From positions 62,001-126,000 of the forward strand of contig JAIQFK010000012.1 in the NCBI GenBank assembly GCA_020073305.1: 64,000 nucleotides of DNA, given 5' to 3'. The DNA is from Terriglobia bacterium. Lineage in GTDB: Bacteria; Acidobacteriota; Terriglobia; Bryobacterales; Bryobacteraceae. Each line of letters opens with the position of its first letter. Position 1 is the first letter of the stretch. A model generated the notes under the pieces. That model was given only the letters and a program-made list of their open reading frames with translations, ran no database searches and had not been told where the DNA came from. The translations under genes were made by a program, and so were the position numbers. Positions 25,500 to 33,374 of this stretch are shown here, piece by piece.

Positions 25500-27364
25500 T
25501 GCTTGGGAAGATCCTCTACGGTGCACTGTTTGTTGCGGTGCTGCCGGGTCTTTTGATCCTGTGGGCCGCGGCCGCGCAACCCAATGTCTCGCTTCCCACC
25601 TACGGCAACCCTCTTGTTGGTGGTGCGATTGCGGCGTGCGGCCTTGGCCTGATGTTGGCGGCAATGCGCGAACTGTGGCGCCTCGGCGGCGGGCTTCCGA
25701 TGAACGCCTTCCCTCCGGCGAAGCTGGTTTCTCGCGGAACATTTCACTGGCTTCCTCATCCCATCTATACCGGCTTCGTCGCCATATGCCTCGGCGTTGC
25801 GATGGCTGCTGGATCTGCCGCCGGTCTCTGGCTCGTGACTCCCAGCGTGCTTCTCGCGTGCACCGGCCTTGTGCTGGGTTACGAACGTCTCGATTTGAAA
25901 CGGCGCTTCGGTGATACGCTGCACCTGCTGCCGGCCGACGACGCAAATCCTCCGTCGGATTGGGACCGGATCCGATTCCTCCTCGTTGTGGTCATTCCCT
26001 GGCTTGCGCTGTACGAATTCAGCATCAACCTGGGCGGGCGCGGCGTCACGTTCGGCTTCCGGTTCGAAGACCACTTGCCCATCTATTCCTGGACGGCTCT
26101 CATCTATCAAACCTCTTACATCACCGTCGCGCTGGCGCCGTGGTGCGCTCAATCGCGTCGCGATCTGAGACAGCTCATGATCTCGGCCTGGGTGGCGATG
26201 GCCGTCATCTTCCCCTTCTACTGGATCATCCCCTCCAGCGCTCCGCGCCGTGCGCTGGCAGACAACAACTGGATTGCTCGCATGCTCGATCTGGAGCGCA
26301 CCACCTATCCGCCGACGGCTGCGTTCCCTTCCTTCCACACTCTCTGGGCCATCTTCGTTGGGCGTCTCTACCGGCCGCGTTGGTTGGGCGTCGCCTACGC
26401 CTCGGCCATCGCCGTAAGTTGCATCACCACGGGCATGCACTACATTCCTGACGTGATCGCCGCCCTCGTGATCGCGCCCCTTCTGCTTCACCCACAGCGC
26501 GCGTGGAAGTGGGTGCTCCGGTTGACAGAGTGGATGGCGAACTCCTGGCGGGAGTGGCGCATCGGTTCCGTCCGCATCATCAACCACGGCCTCTACGCCG
26601 GCATCGCTGCTTTCGTTCAGGTCGCGATCGTGACCGCCGCCCTCGGTCCTGGCCGGGAATGGAAAGTGCTCGTCACAGCGGCCGCGGGCCTCCTCGGCGC
26701 CGGAGCGTGGGCGCAGTGGATCGAGGGCTCCTCACTGCTACGCCGTCCCTTTGGCTTCTACGGTGGCTTGATTGGCGTAGGTCTCGCCTGCCTTTTCTTT
26801 GAAGAACGGTGGACGCTACTCGGCGCACATTGTCTGGGCGCACCATGGATGCAAGCCATCGGACGCCTTCGTTGCCTTGTGAATGGCTGCTGTCATGGCG
26901 CGCCCGCGCCGCCCGATGCCGGCATCCGCGTGACTCATGCGCGCTCGCGCGTCACCCGGCTGGCGGGACTTGCAGGAGTTGCCATCCACCCCACACAGCT
27001 CTACTCGATCTTGAGCAACATCTTCCTGGGCCTGGTGCTCGCGCGTCTCTGGTGGCCGGGCTGCCCGCTGTCGCTCATCTGCGGCGTCTATGCAATCGGC
27101 AACGGGATTGCGCGATTTGTTGAGGAAGCGTATCGAGGTGAGCCGCAAACTTCCACCGTTTGGGGGCTGCACGTGTACCAGTGGATCGCCATCGGCAGCG
27201 CGATCCTTGGCGCGCTCCTGACCACGCTGCGCTCGCCGGGAGCACCAATGCTGATGCCTTCCGGTCAAGGTTTCCTCTGGGCATTGGCTTTCGCCTTGCT
27301 TTCTGGCGCCGCCCTGGGAATAGATTTTCCCGAAAGCAACCGGCCGTTGGCTCGCTTGGCGTAG
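25496..27364 (+). CDS. Three-domain membrane protein: ICMT-like, PAP2-like and Lgt-like
   Basis: This 622-residue polytopic protein reads as three enzyme-like modules in a row. Residues 20-145 look like an isoprenylcysteine/phospholipid methyltransferase (GTFHWLPHPIYTGF, then GYERLDLKRRFGD). Residues 160-335 look like a PAP2 phosphatase (PSSAPRRAL, TAAFPSFHTLW with His281, TGMHYIPDVIAAL with His315 and Asp319). Residues 360-580 look like prolipoprotein diacylglyceryl transferase (GRLRCLVNGCCHG, VAIHPTQLYS, NGIARFVEEAYRGE). All three families act on lipids inside the membrane. It starts at ATG 25496, overlapping the previous stop. I know no described protein with this set; the substrate is unknown. 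Confidence 0.8.
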   Translation: MMLGKILYGALFVAVLPGLLILWAAAAQPNVSLPTYGNPLVGGAIAACGLGLMLAAMRELWRLGGGLPMNAFPPAKLVSRGTFHWLPHPIYTGFVAICLGVAMAAGSAAGLWLVTPSVLLACTGLVLGYERLDLKRRFGDTLHLLPADDANPPSDWDRIRFLLVVVIPWLALYEFSINLGGRGVTFGFRFEDHLPIYSWTALIYQTSYITVALAPWCAQSRRDLRQLMISAWVAMAVIFPFYWIIPSSAPRRALADNNWIARMLDLERTTYPPTAAFPSFHTLWAIFVGRLYRPRWLGVAYASAIAVSCITTGMHYIPDVIAALVIAPLLLHPQRAWKWVLRLTEWMANSWREWRIGSVRIINHGLYAGIAAFVQVAIVTAALGPGREWKVLVTAAAGLLGAGAWAQWIEGSSLLRRPFGFYGGLIGVGLACLFFEERWTLLGAHCLGAPWMQAIGRLRCLVNGCCHGAPAPPDAGIRVTHARSRVTRLAGLAGVAIHPTQLYSILSNIFLGLVLARLWWPGCPLSLICGVYAIGNGIARFVEEAYRGEPQTSTVWGLHVYQWIAIGSAILGALLTTLRSPGAPMLMPSGQGFLWALAFALLSGAALGIDFPESNRPLARLA

Positions 27365-27382
27365 TACGCCGTTGCTCCCCTC

Positions 27383-27399
27383 GTCAGCGGATGTCAGAC
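27383..27399 (+). repeat. Short dispersed repeat, copy 2
   Basis: This is the counterpart of the 17-base word at 22648-22664 with one difference. It lies between the three-domain lipid-enzyme-like gene and the deaminase gene, just upstream of the latter. Confidence 0.45.
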
Positions 27400-27418
27400 T
27401 GGTGGTTGGTTCGTCGTG

Positions 27419-27817
27419 ATGAATGCGGAACTCGACGCAACAGATCGGGACCTGATCGAACACGCCAAAGAGGCGTTACGCCGGCTGTACATCGAGGGGC
27501 GGCATGAGGTCGCCGCCGCCTTGCGAACCGCTTCCGGCCAAGTGTTCACGGGCATTCATATCGAAGCAGATGTCGGCTTCGCGGATATTTGCGGTGAAGT
27601 TGCGGCCATCTGCCACGCCGTAGCGCACGGATGCCGGGATCTTGACACCATCGTGGCGCTCACTGGTACCGGATCAGGTGAAGTTCAACTGATGGCTCCA
27701 TGCGGAAGGTGCCGGGAGGTCATCAGTGACTTCAACAAGAGCGCGTGGGTGATTGTCGGCACCGTGGATCGGCCGTACAAAATGCGCATCGCGGAACTCC
27801 TTCCCCTGAAAGCGTAA
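27419..27817 (+). CDS. Cytidine/blasticidin deaminase-like zinc enzyme
   Basis: The 132-residue protein has the fold and zinc motifs of the cytidine deaminase superfamily: ADICGEVAAICHA (Cys58, catalytic Glu60) and MAPCGRCREVISDF (Cys95, Cys98). The tetrahedral small-deaminase length and the segment EVAAALRTASGQVFTGIHI are closer to blasticidin-S-deaminase-like proteins than to housekeeping cytidine deaminase, where CAE rather than CGE is usual. ATG 27419 is chosen over the overlapping GTG 27416. Substrate uncertain: nucleoside or nucleoside antibiotic. Confidence 0.85.
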   Translation: MNAELDATDRDLIEHAKEALRRLYIEGRHEVAAALRTASGQVFTGIHIEADVGFADICGEVAAICHAVAHGCRDLDTIVALTGTGSGEVQLMAPCGRCREVISDFNKSAWVIVGTVDRPYKMRIAELLPLKA

Positions 27818-27833
27818 AGCGGAGATCGTCAGC

Positions 27834-28115
27834 CTATCGGGCGTTGCGGTTTGCCGCTCCTGCCGCGAGTTTCAGCTCATTGCTGGCCTGATCCAATAAT
27901 TCTTTGGCCTTCTGAGCGTGACCTTGCATGTCCCATTCGTTGGCTTGCTGGGCTTGTACGATCCTTTCAAAGGCCTGCCGGCTCAACCGTTGTGCGGCCG
28001 CGAGATTCGGATGCCGTGCGCCGGAGATATTCCGAGCGGGCCTCTGCGCGAGAGCAACACCTCCAACAACCAGCAAAGCAGCAAGAAAAGCGGCAAGAAC
28101 GTGGTTTCTGATCAT
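27834..28115 (-). CDS. Small secreted helical protein
   Basis: The 93-residue protein has a signal peptide (HVLAAFLAALLVVGGVALAQ) and a mature part predicted to be two long helices (NLAAAQRLSRQAFERIVQAQ and HAQKAKELLDQASNELKLAA). It resembles small periplasmic acidobacterial proteins of unknown role. It is convergent with the deaminase gene, 16 nt away. Confidence 0.7.
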   Translation of the reverse strand: MIRNHVLAAFLAALLVVGGVALAQRPARNISGARHPNLAAAQRLSRQAFERIVQAQQANEWDMQGHAQKAKELLDQASNELKLAAGAANRNAR

Positions 28116-28325
28116 GGGTTGGATTATAAGGTCCGGACCGGCCTTCCCGCAATACTCTGAGCGCCTAATTCTGAACCGTAATTCGATCGTCTATTGCAGG
28201 GGACGCAGGTCCGGGCGAACTGCCCTTACGCCCTCTGGAACCACATCCGCGGCGAACACAAACGCAGGAGCGTCGTGTGGCACGTGTGAGTCTCGCCATC
28301 CGTTACAATTGAGTCTGGAGGGCAC

Positions 28326-28580
28326 ATGCAGTACAGCTTAACGCTCCACGAAGACGCATCGTTTCGTCGCGGGCCGGTTTACGCAAGTGGTCCGGTCATC
28401 GTCTACCGAGTCGGCGGAATGCCCGATGGGAAGACGGCGAAAATTGCGAACTTCGGAGCACCGAATCGGAACGACTGGCGTATCATGCGAATCAGCGCCG
28501 ACAACACACAGACTGATTGGACCGGCCACTACGAAAGTGTCGAAGACGCATTGGCGGCGTTACAGCAGAATGGCCAATGA
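28326..28580 (+). CDS. Small protein of unknown function
   Basis: An 84-residue frame starts at ATG 28326 with GGAGGG at a proper distance. The product (MQYSLTLHEDASF...DWRIMRISADNTQTDWTGHYES...ALAALQQNG) is soluble and of mixed alpha/beta character, with no motif I recognise. Like the next gene, it has a lower GC content than the surroundings, so the two may have arrived together. Confidence 0.55.
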   Translation: MQYSLTLHEDASFRRGPVYASGPVIVYRVGGMPDGKTAKIANFGAPNRNDWRIMRISADNTQTDWTGHYESVEDALAALQQNGQ

Positions 28581-28674
28581 GAGTCTTGGACGTGAAAGCG
28601 CAATCGAGCAAACCACATCCCAGATGAAGACCGGAGTTGTATCCCCCAGTATCCAGGAGTCGGCTCTGTTCTAA

Positions 28675-29634
28675 ATGTTCAAGGCGTTTATCTTAGTTCG
28701 CAATGTCGAATCAAGTTCGGAGAGCCTTGACTTTGGCGAGTTCACCATTGACCCTGTTGGTCTTCGATTCAAGGATCTTAGAGAAGTCTTCTCGTCCTTA
28801 GATGTAAACCAAGACGATTGGATTTTCGAGAAATCCTACACACAGTTACCACCTGGTCCTCCTGGCTCTCCGGTTGGTGGAATCCCGAACGACATCGAAG
28901 ATATCTTGCTTCTTCTTCGGCTTTACAGGGCCGGTGACATATCATTCATCAAACAGGCGATCATTCCACCGAGCGGCAACACGATTGTTCAGTTCCCGTA
29001 CCGAGCTATGAATGACGTAAACAGCTACTCTCCTCTTCGATTTGAGGTTGAGTCAGAGGAATGCCAATCGTTTAGAGCCTTCGCTGATGGCATTCGAGAG
29101 AGTCAGTCATGGAGTTCTGATTGGTTCGCAGCAGCAAGACGGTCCTTCCTGTACGGCGGAGCCAAGCCATTTAATCCCAAATGGGACGATGTGGATCGAG
29201 TCTTGGACTACGCCACGGCGCTCGAATCAACGCTCGTGCCGGAGAAGGACTACAATACACGCCGTATAAGCCGTCGTGGCGCCGCACTGATCGCACCGGA
29301 CAATCCTGCAGAAACGGAGGTTATGGTCGGGTTTATAAACAGGTTCTACGAGATTCGTTCCCGGATAGCACACGGCAGTGGGCTGGGCGACGAAAACCGG
29401 GAGTGGCTGTTTAAGAATTGCGGCCAAGTTGAACTTCGAGTGCGACAGGTACTTGTGACGGCGGTTCAGAAACTTCCGCCTTCAGAAGAGGATCGTCGCG
29501 TCGCCCTGGCTCGATTGTACGATCCAACGGACGAGGATCGTGGGAATTTTGCTTTAGAGAAGTTCAGAGCGATCAAAACGGCGGAAGTCCGCAAAGCGAT
29601 CGCAGCCAAGATCGCACAATTGGCGGGAGAGTGA
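28675..29634 (+). CDS. HEPN-domain (ApeA-like) protein of unknown function
   Basis: The 319-residue soluble protein has an N-terminal beta-rich half and a C-terminal helical domain. The latter (DRVLDYATALESTL ... FYEIRSRIAHGSG ... QVELRVRQVLVTAVQ) matches the arrangement of Apea-like HEPN domains, with the R-x4-H pair Arg228/His233 that forms the RNase centre in active HEPN proteins. HEPN proteins are frequent in toxin and antiphage systems. Base composition is visibly lower in GC than neighbouring genes, suggesting transfer. No antitoxin or helicase partner is adjacent. ATG 28675 lacks a good ribosome site. Confidence 0.65.
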   Translation: MFKAFILVRNVESSSESLDFGEFTIDPVGLRFKDLREVFSSLDVNQDDWIFEKSYTQLPPGPPGSPVGGIPNDIEDILLLLRLYRAGDISFIKQAIIPPSGNTIVQFPYRAMNDVNSYSPLRFEVESEECQSFRAFADGIRESQSWSSDWFAAARRSFLYGGAKPFNPKWDDVDRVLDYATALESTLVPEKDYNTRRISRRGAALIAPDNPAETEVMVGFINRFYEIRSRIAHGSGLGDENREWLFKNCGQVELRVRQVLVTAVQKLPPSEEDRRVALARLYDPTDEDRGNFALEKFRAIKTAEVRKAIAAKIAQLAGE

Positions 29635-29879
29635 ATGGGCGGTAGCGCTTGGAATTGGTCGGATTACTCCCGACAAGGTCGGCCAGCATCCGGCGACGAC
29701 ACGCCACGTAACGACATGCCCGTCTAACGCCCAAACCCTTGAAGTGCCCTGCCCTGAGTTCCCGTGTGGATCGTCGCCGGTTTTCGGAAACTGGCCCTTG
29801 AACCCCGATCGGCGCGATGTCCAAGAAGTTCCGTGAGGTGATGTTCCGTCTAATACCAGTCAACCCGGCCGCGACCCCT
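29635..29879. other. Non-coding gap after the HEPN gene
   Basis: These 245 bases between the HEPN gene and the end of argR hold open frames on both strands, but none has coding character or a recognisable product. No hairpin, repeat or transposase remnant was recognised here. Confidence 0.4.
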
Positions 29880-30320
29880 TCACCCCGCCCGCTCGATCAT
29901 CGCCAGAAACTTCGCCCGCACCGTCTCCGCCGTGGCATTGTCCGGCGCGATCACCACGATCGTGTCGTCGCCCGCGAGCGTGCCCACCACTTCCGCCCAC
30001 TCTTCGTCGTCCAGTGCGACGGCAACCGAATTGGCATGGCCGGGCGAGGTCTTGAGCACCACCAGGTTTTGCGCCAGCCGCACGTCCTGCAAGAACTCGG
30101 CGGCAAGCGTGGGCAAATGCGGCCCGGTTTCTGAAGGCGTAATCTGCCGGTAGCCCTCCGGCGTTTTCGCCAGGCCCAGGTCGCGGATATCGCGCGACAG
30201 CGTCACCTGCGTGGCGGCGACGCCGAGTTTCTTCAACTCCTGCGCCAGTTCTTCCTGAGTGCCGATGGATTTCGCGCGAATGAGTTTGAGAATCTGCCCC
30301 TGGCGGAAACTCTTGCTCAT
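29880..30320 (-). CDS. argR: Arginine repressor
   Basis: The 146-residue protein is the arginine-responsive repressor ArgR/AhrC. The N-terminal winged helix runs from SFRQGQILKLIRAKSIGTQEEL to TQVTLSRDIRDLGL (recognition helix with the SR motif), and the C-terminal arginine-binding hexamerisation domain contains TSPGHANSVAVALD and GTLAGDDTIVVIAPDN. Its start overlaps the argH stop by four nucleotides, so the repressor is the last gene of the arg operon it most likely controls. Confidence 0.95.
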   Translation of the reverse strand: MSKSFRQGQILKLIRAKSIGTQEELAQELKKLGVAATQVTLSRDIRDLGLAKTPEGYRQITPSETGPHLPTLAAEFLQDVRLAQNLVVLKTSPGHANSVAVALDDEEWAEVVGTLAGDDTIVVIAPDNATAETVRAKFLAMIERAG

Positions 30321-31699
30321 ACCCGCATCTGCACCAGGCGCGCGCGGGCTTCGACCAGCGCCTTCGCGACCGCCGCCGGCCCGGTGCCGCCGGGAATCTC
30401 ACGCGACTTCATTCCCTCCACCGGATCGAGCAATCGCACCATCGTCGTTCCGAACTCAGGCGCGAATTCCGCCAGCTCCTCGGCCGTCCACTCCGCGGGC
30501 TTCTTGCCCCGCTTCAGGCTTTCAAGCACCAGCCTGCCCACAATCTGATGCGCTTGATGGAACGGCACACCCGATCGCGAAAGCGCTTCGGCCAGGTCAG
30601 TGGCCACCACCCAGCTTTCGGCCGCGGCCTGCTTCGGCAGAGCGGCATTGAGTTTCACGGAATCGGCCACTACGCGAGCCATTTCGAGCGAGGCGCTGAG
30701 TTGATCCGCTGCGTCAAACAGCGGCTCTTTGTCCTCCTGCATGTCGCGATTGTACGTCAGCGGCAGGCCTTTCATGGTCACGAGCAAGGCATTCAGACAT
30801 CCCACCACGCGCCCGCACTTGCCGCGGATCAGCTCGAGCGAATCCGGATTCTTTTTCTGCGGCATCAGGCTCGAACCGCTGGTCACCGCGTCGCCCAGCT
30901 CCATCCAGCCAAATTCCTCGCTGGAATAAAGGATCCAGTCTTCGGCCAGCCGGCTCAGATGCAGCATGGCGGCGGCCGCGGCATAAAGGAAGTCGAGGAC
31001 GAAGTCGCGGTCGGCCGAAACGTCCATGCTGTTGCGCGACACCGCCACGAAGCCGAGATCCCTGGCTATCGCCTCGCGATCAAACGGGAACCCGCTGCCT
31101 GCCAGAGCCCCCGAGCCGAGCGGCATCACGTTGGCCCGCTTGCGCGCTTCGGCGAAACGCTCGCTGTCGCGCGCCAGCATCTCGAAATACGCCAGCAGGT
31201 AATGCGGCCAAAGCACCGCCTGCGCACGCCGCAGGTGCGTGTATCCGGGAATCACGGCGTCGCGATAGCGTTCCGCGAGGTTCAGAAGCGATTCGGCGAG
31301 CTCCCCGATGAGCACGCGCACCCGGTCGCATTCCTCGCGCAGCCACAGCCGCATGTCGAGCGAGACCTGCTCGTTGCGGCTGCGCCCGGTGTGGATCTTG
31401 TCGGCTACCGGGCCGGCCCGCTCCTTGAGTTTGCGGATGACCAGCGTGTGGACGTCTTCGTCGCTCGCCCCATCGAAAAACGTCGCACCGCGCGATTCCG
31501 CCAGAATCTGTTCGAACGCTTCGATGATGAGGCTGCGCTCACCGGGCGTCAGGATGCCGACGCGTTCGAGAGCGCGCGCGAAGGCCTCAGAGCCCCGGAT
31601 GTCAACCTCGATAAGCCGCTTGTCGAAATGCAGGGAACCGGAGAAGCGCTCGAACACCTCTGAAGGGCCTGTCTCAAAGCGCCCTCCCCAGAGCTTCAT
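30317..31699 (-). CDS. argH: Argininosuccinate lyase
   Basis: This cytoplasmic enzyme splits argininosuccinate into arginine and fumarate, the last step of arginine synthesis. The 460-residue protein starts with MKLWGGRFETGPSEVFERFS, has the family signature GSSLMPQKKNPDSLELIRGK (with the catalytic serine loop), and contains HTGRSRNEQVSLDMRLW and GYTHLRRAQAVLWPHYL. Start ATG 31699 overlaps the argG stop by four nucleotides; the stop overlaps argR likewise. Confidence 0.97.
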   Translation of the reverse strand: MKLWGGRFETGPSEVFERFSGSLHFDKRLIEVDIRGSEAFARALERVGILTPGERSLIIEAFEQILAESRGATFFDGASDEDVHTLVIRKLKERAGPVADKIHTGRSRNEQVSLDMRLWLREECDRVRVLIGELAESLLNLAERYRDAVIPGYTHLRRAQAVLWPHYLLAYFEMLARDSERFAEARKRANVMPLGSGALAGSGFPFDREAIARDLGFVAVSRNSMDVSADRDFVLDFLYAAAAAMLHLSRLAEDWILYSSEEFGWMELGDAVTSGSSLMPQKKNPDSLELIRGKCGRVVGCLNALLVTMKGLPLTYNRDMQEDKEPLFDAADQLSASLEMARVVADSVKLNAALPKQAAAESWVVATDLAEALSRSGVPFHQAHQIVGRLVLESLKRGKKPAEWTAEELAEFAPEFGTTMVRLLDPVEGMKSREIPGGTGPAAVAKALVEARARLVQMRV

Positions 31700-32925
31700 G
31701 CGCCTGCCGGCTTGCCCGGCTTTTGCGACTTGAGCGAGGCCCGAACCTGAATCGGCAGCCCGATCAGGTTGATAAACCCGCGCGCGTCTTTCTGGTCGTA
31801 GCTTGCGCCCATGGTGAAGCTGGCAATGTCGAGCGAGTAGAGCGAATACGGCGATTTGCGGCTCACCGGCTCTAAATTGCCCTTGTACAGCCGCAGCGTG
31901 ACCTCGCCGGTCGTAGTCTCGGAAAGCTCTTCGAAAAACGCATCCAGCGCCTCTCGCAGCGGCGTAAACCACAGGCCGTTGTAAACCATCTCCGCGTAAT
32001 CGAGCGCCAGCCGCTGCTTGTAGTGCAGCGTGTTCTTGTCGAGCGTCAGCGCTTCCAGTTCGCGGTGCGCCGCCATGATCAGCGTGCCGCCGGGCGTCTC
32101 ATAACAGCCGCGCGACTTCATGCCCACGAACCGGTTCTCCACCAGGTCGATTCGTCCGATACCGTGCTGCCCGCCCAGCTTGTTCAGCTTTTCGAGCAGC
32201 GCCACGCCGCTCATCATCTGCTGGCCATCGAGAGAAACCGGCACGCCTTTCTCGAAGCCGATGGTGACCTCGGCCGGTTTGTCCGGCGCCTCTTTCGCGC
32301 TCGACGTCAGCATCCAGATCTCGTCGGGCGCTGCGTTGGCCGGATCTTCGAGCGCTCCGCCTTCGTGCGAGATGTGCCAGATGTTCCGGTCGCGGCTGTA
32401 GATTTTCCGGGTCGATTGCGAAACCGGCACGTTATGCTTGGCCGCGTACTCGAGCGCGTCCTCGCGTGAGTTGATGGACCACTCGCGCCAGGGCGCAATC
32501 ACCGCAAGATGCGGCGCCAGCGCCTTGTACGTCAGCTCGAAGCGAACCTGGTCGTTGCCTTTTCCTGTGCACCCGTGCGACAGGGCGTCGCACCCGGTGC
32601 GCAGCGCCACTTCCACCTGCTTCTTGGCCAGCAGGGGCCGCGCGATCGACGTGCCCAGCAGGTATTTGTCTTCGTAGATCCCGCCCGCGCGCACCAGCCG
32701 CCACAGGTATTGCGTGACAAACTCCTCGCGCAGATCTTCGACGTAGACTTCCGATGCCCCGGTCTTGCGCGCTTTCGCTTCCAGGCCGGAAAGCTCCTCA
32801 TCCCCCTGCCCGATGTCGCCGCACACCGCGACCACATCGCAATGATAGTGCTCCTTCAGCCACGGGATGATGATGGAAGTATCCAGACCGCCGGAATAGG
32901 CGAGGGCAACCTTGGTGGGTTTCAT
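31696..32925 (-). CDS. argG: Argininosuccinate synthase
   Basis: The enzyme joins citrulline and aspartate with ATP to argininosuccinate. The 409-residue protein begins with the ATP-pyrophosphatase P-loop LAYSGGLDTSIIIPWLKE and contains GKGNDQVRFE and KFLLGTSIARPL-like YLLGTSIARPLLAKK, with the normal family length. It is followed by argH with a four-nucleotide overlap. The gap to the upstream four-helix gene is only 19 nt and is filled with AGGTNYY heptamers. Confidence 0.97.
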   Translation of the reverse strand: MKPTKVALAYSGGLDTSIIIPWLKEHYHCDVVAVCGDIGQGDEELSGLEAKARKTGASEVYVEDLREEFVTQYLWRLVRAGGIYEDKYLLGTSIARPLLAKKQVEVALRTGCDALSHGCTGKGNDQVRFELTYKALAPHLAVIAPWREWSINSREDALEYAAKHNVPVSQSTRKIYSRDRNIWHISHEGGALEDPANAAPDEIWMLTSSAKEAPDKPAEVTIGFEKGVPVSLDGQQMMSGVALLEKLNKLGGQHGIGRIDLVENRFVGMKSRGCYETPGGTLIMAAHRELEALTLDKNTLHYKQRLALDYAEMVYNGLWFTPLREALDAFFEELSETTTGEVTLRLYKGNLEPVSRKSPYSLYSLDIASFTMGASYDQKDARGFINLIGLPIQVRASLKSQKPGKPAGA

Positions 32926-32930
32926 AGGCG

Positions 32931-32957
32931 TTAGGTGCCAGGTTCTAGGTGTTAGGT
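32931..32957 (+). repeat. AGGTNYY heptamer array (left of four-helix gene)
   Basis: Four copies of a seven-base unit AGGTNYY (AGGTGCC, AGGTTCT, AGGTGTT, AGGT) stand in a row on the plus strand. They overlap the end of the four-helix-bundle gene, whose TAG stop is within the array, and end just before the argG start. It is the inverted counterpart of the array at 33319-33370. Confidence 0.85.
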
Positions 32958-33313
32958 CCTTTGGCCTGCAGCTTTTTCGTCAGACCGCACAGCATTTTGC
33001 TGAGTTCACCGGACTGAGCCAACACTCGATCGACGTCATCCACGCCAAGGTAATTCAGTCTTTGGGAGATCAACAAGTGAGTTTCCAGTTCCATCAGTGA
33101 TCCATTTGCGATTGACAGATGCCGCAGATAGTCTCCGAGGTGCTCGCGGCCGTGCCCTTCTGCGATGTTCGCGGGGATCGACACTGCGGCTCTCTGAATC
33201 TGGCCAACCAGTCCATAAGTCTCGCTTCGAGGGAGGAGTTTCGTCAAGGCGTAACAGCACGTGACCAGATCCACCGCTTTCTGCCAAACCAGCAGATCCC
33301 GGTAGCTCTTCAC
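32945..33313 (-). CDS. Four-helix bundle protein (23S rRNA intervening-sequence protein family)
   Basis: The 122-residue protein has the typical family opening KSYRDLLVWQKAVDLVTCCY followed by GLVGQIQRAAVSIPANIAEGHGR and LSIANGSLMELETHLLISQRL. Homologues form four-helix-bundle pentamers; some are encoded in 23S rRNA intervening sequences, and no enzymatic role is established. Start GTG 33313 fits the family; GTG 33319 is possible. It sits between argF and argG in the same direction, bracketed by inverted AGGTNYY arrays, and looks like a later insertion into the operon. Confidence 0.9.
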   Translation of the reverse strand: MKSYRDLLVWQKAVDLVTCCYALTKLLPRSETYGLVGQIQRAAVSIPANIAEGHGREHLGDYLRHLSIANGSLMELETHLLISQRLNYLGVDDVDRVLAQSGELSKMLCGLTKKLQAKGPNT

Positions 33314-33318
33314 TATCA

Positions 33319-33370
33319 CCTAAAACCTAGCACCTGGCACCTGAAACCTAAAACCTGGCACCTGAAACCT
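33319..33370 (-). repeat. AGGTNYY heptamer array (right of four-helix gene)
   Basis: On the minus strand seven consecutive heptamers of the form AGGTNYY are readable (AGGTTTC, AGGTGCC, AGGTTTT, AGGTTTC, AGGTGCC, AGGTGCT, AGGTTTT). The array fills the space between the argF stop (33375) and the four-helix-bundle start and is inverted relative to the array at 32931-32957. Confidence 0.85.
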
Positions 33371-33374
33371 GATT

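Noticed and set aside
25220-26587. 455-codon open frame on the minus strand
   Set aside because: It is antisense to the three-domain membrane protein and has the Arg/Gly/His-rich composition of a shadow frame in GC-rich DNA; no domain is recognisable.
29573-29863. Possible transposase remnant after the HEPN gene
   Set aside because: The translated words on the minus strand do not match any transposase motif that I can recognise.
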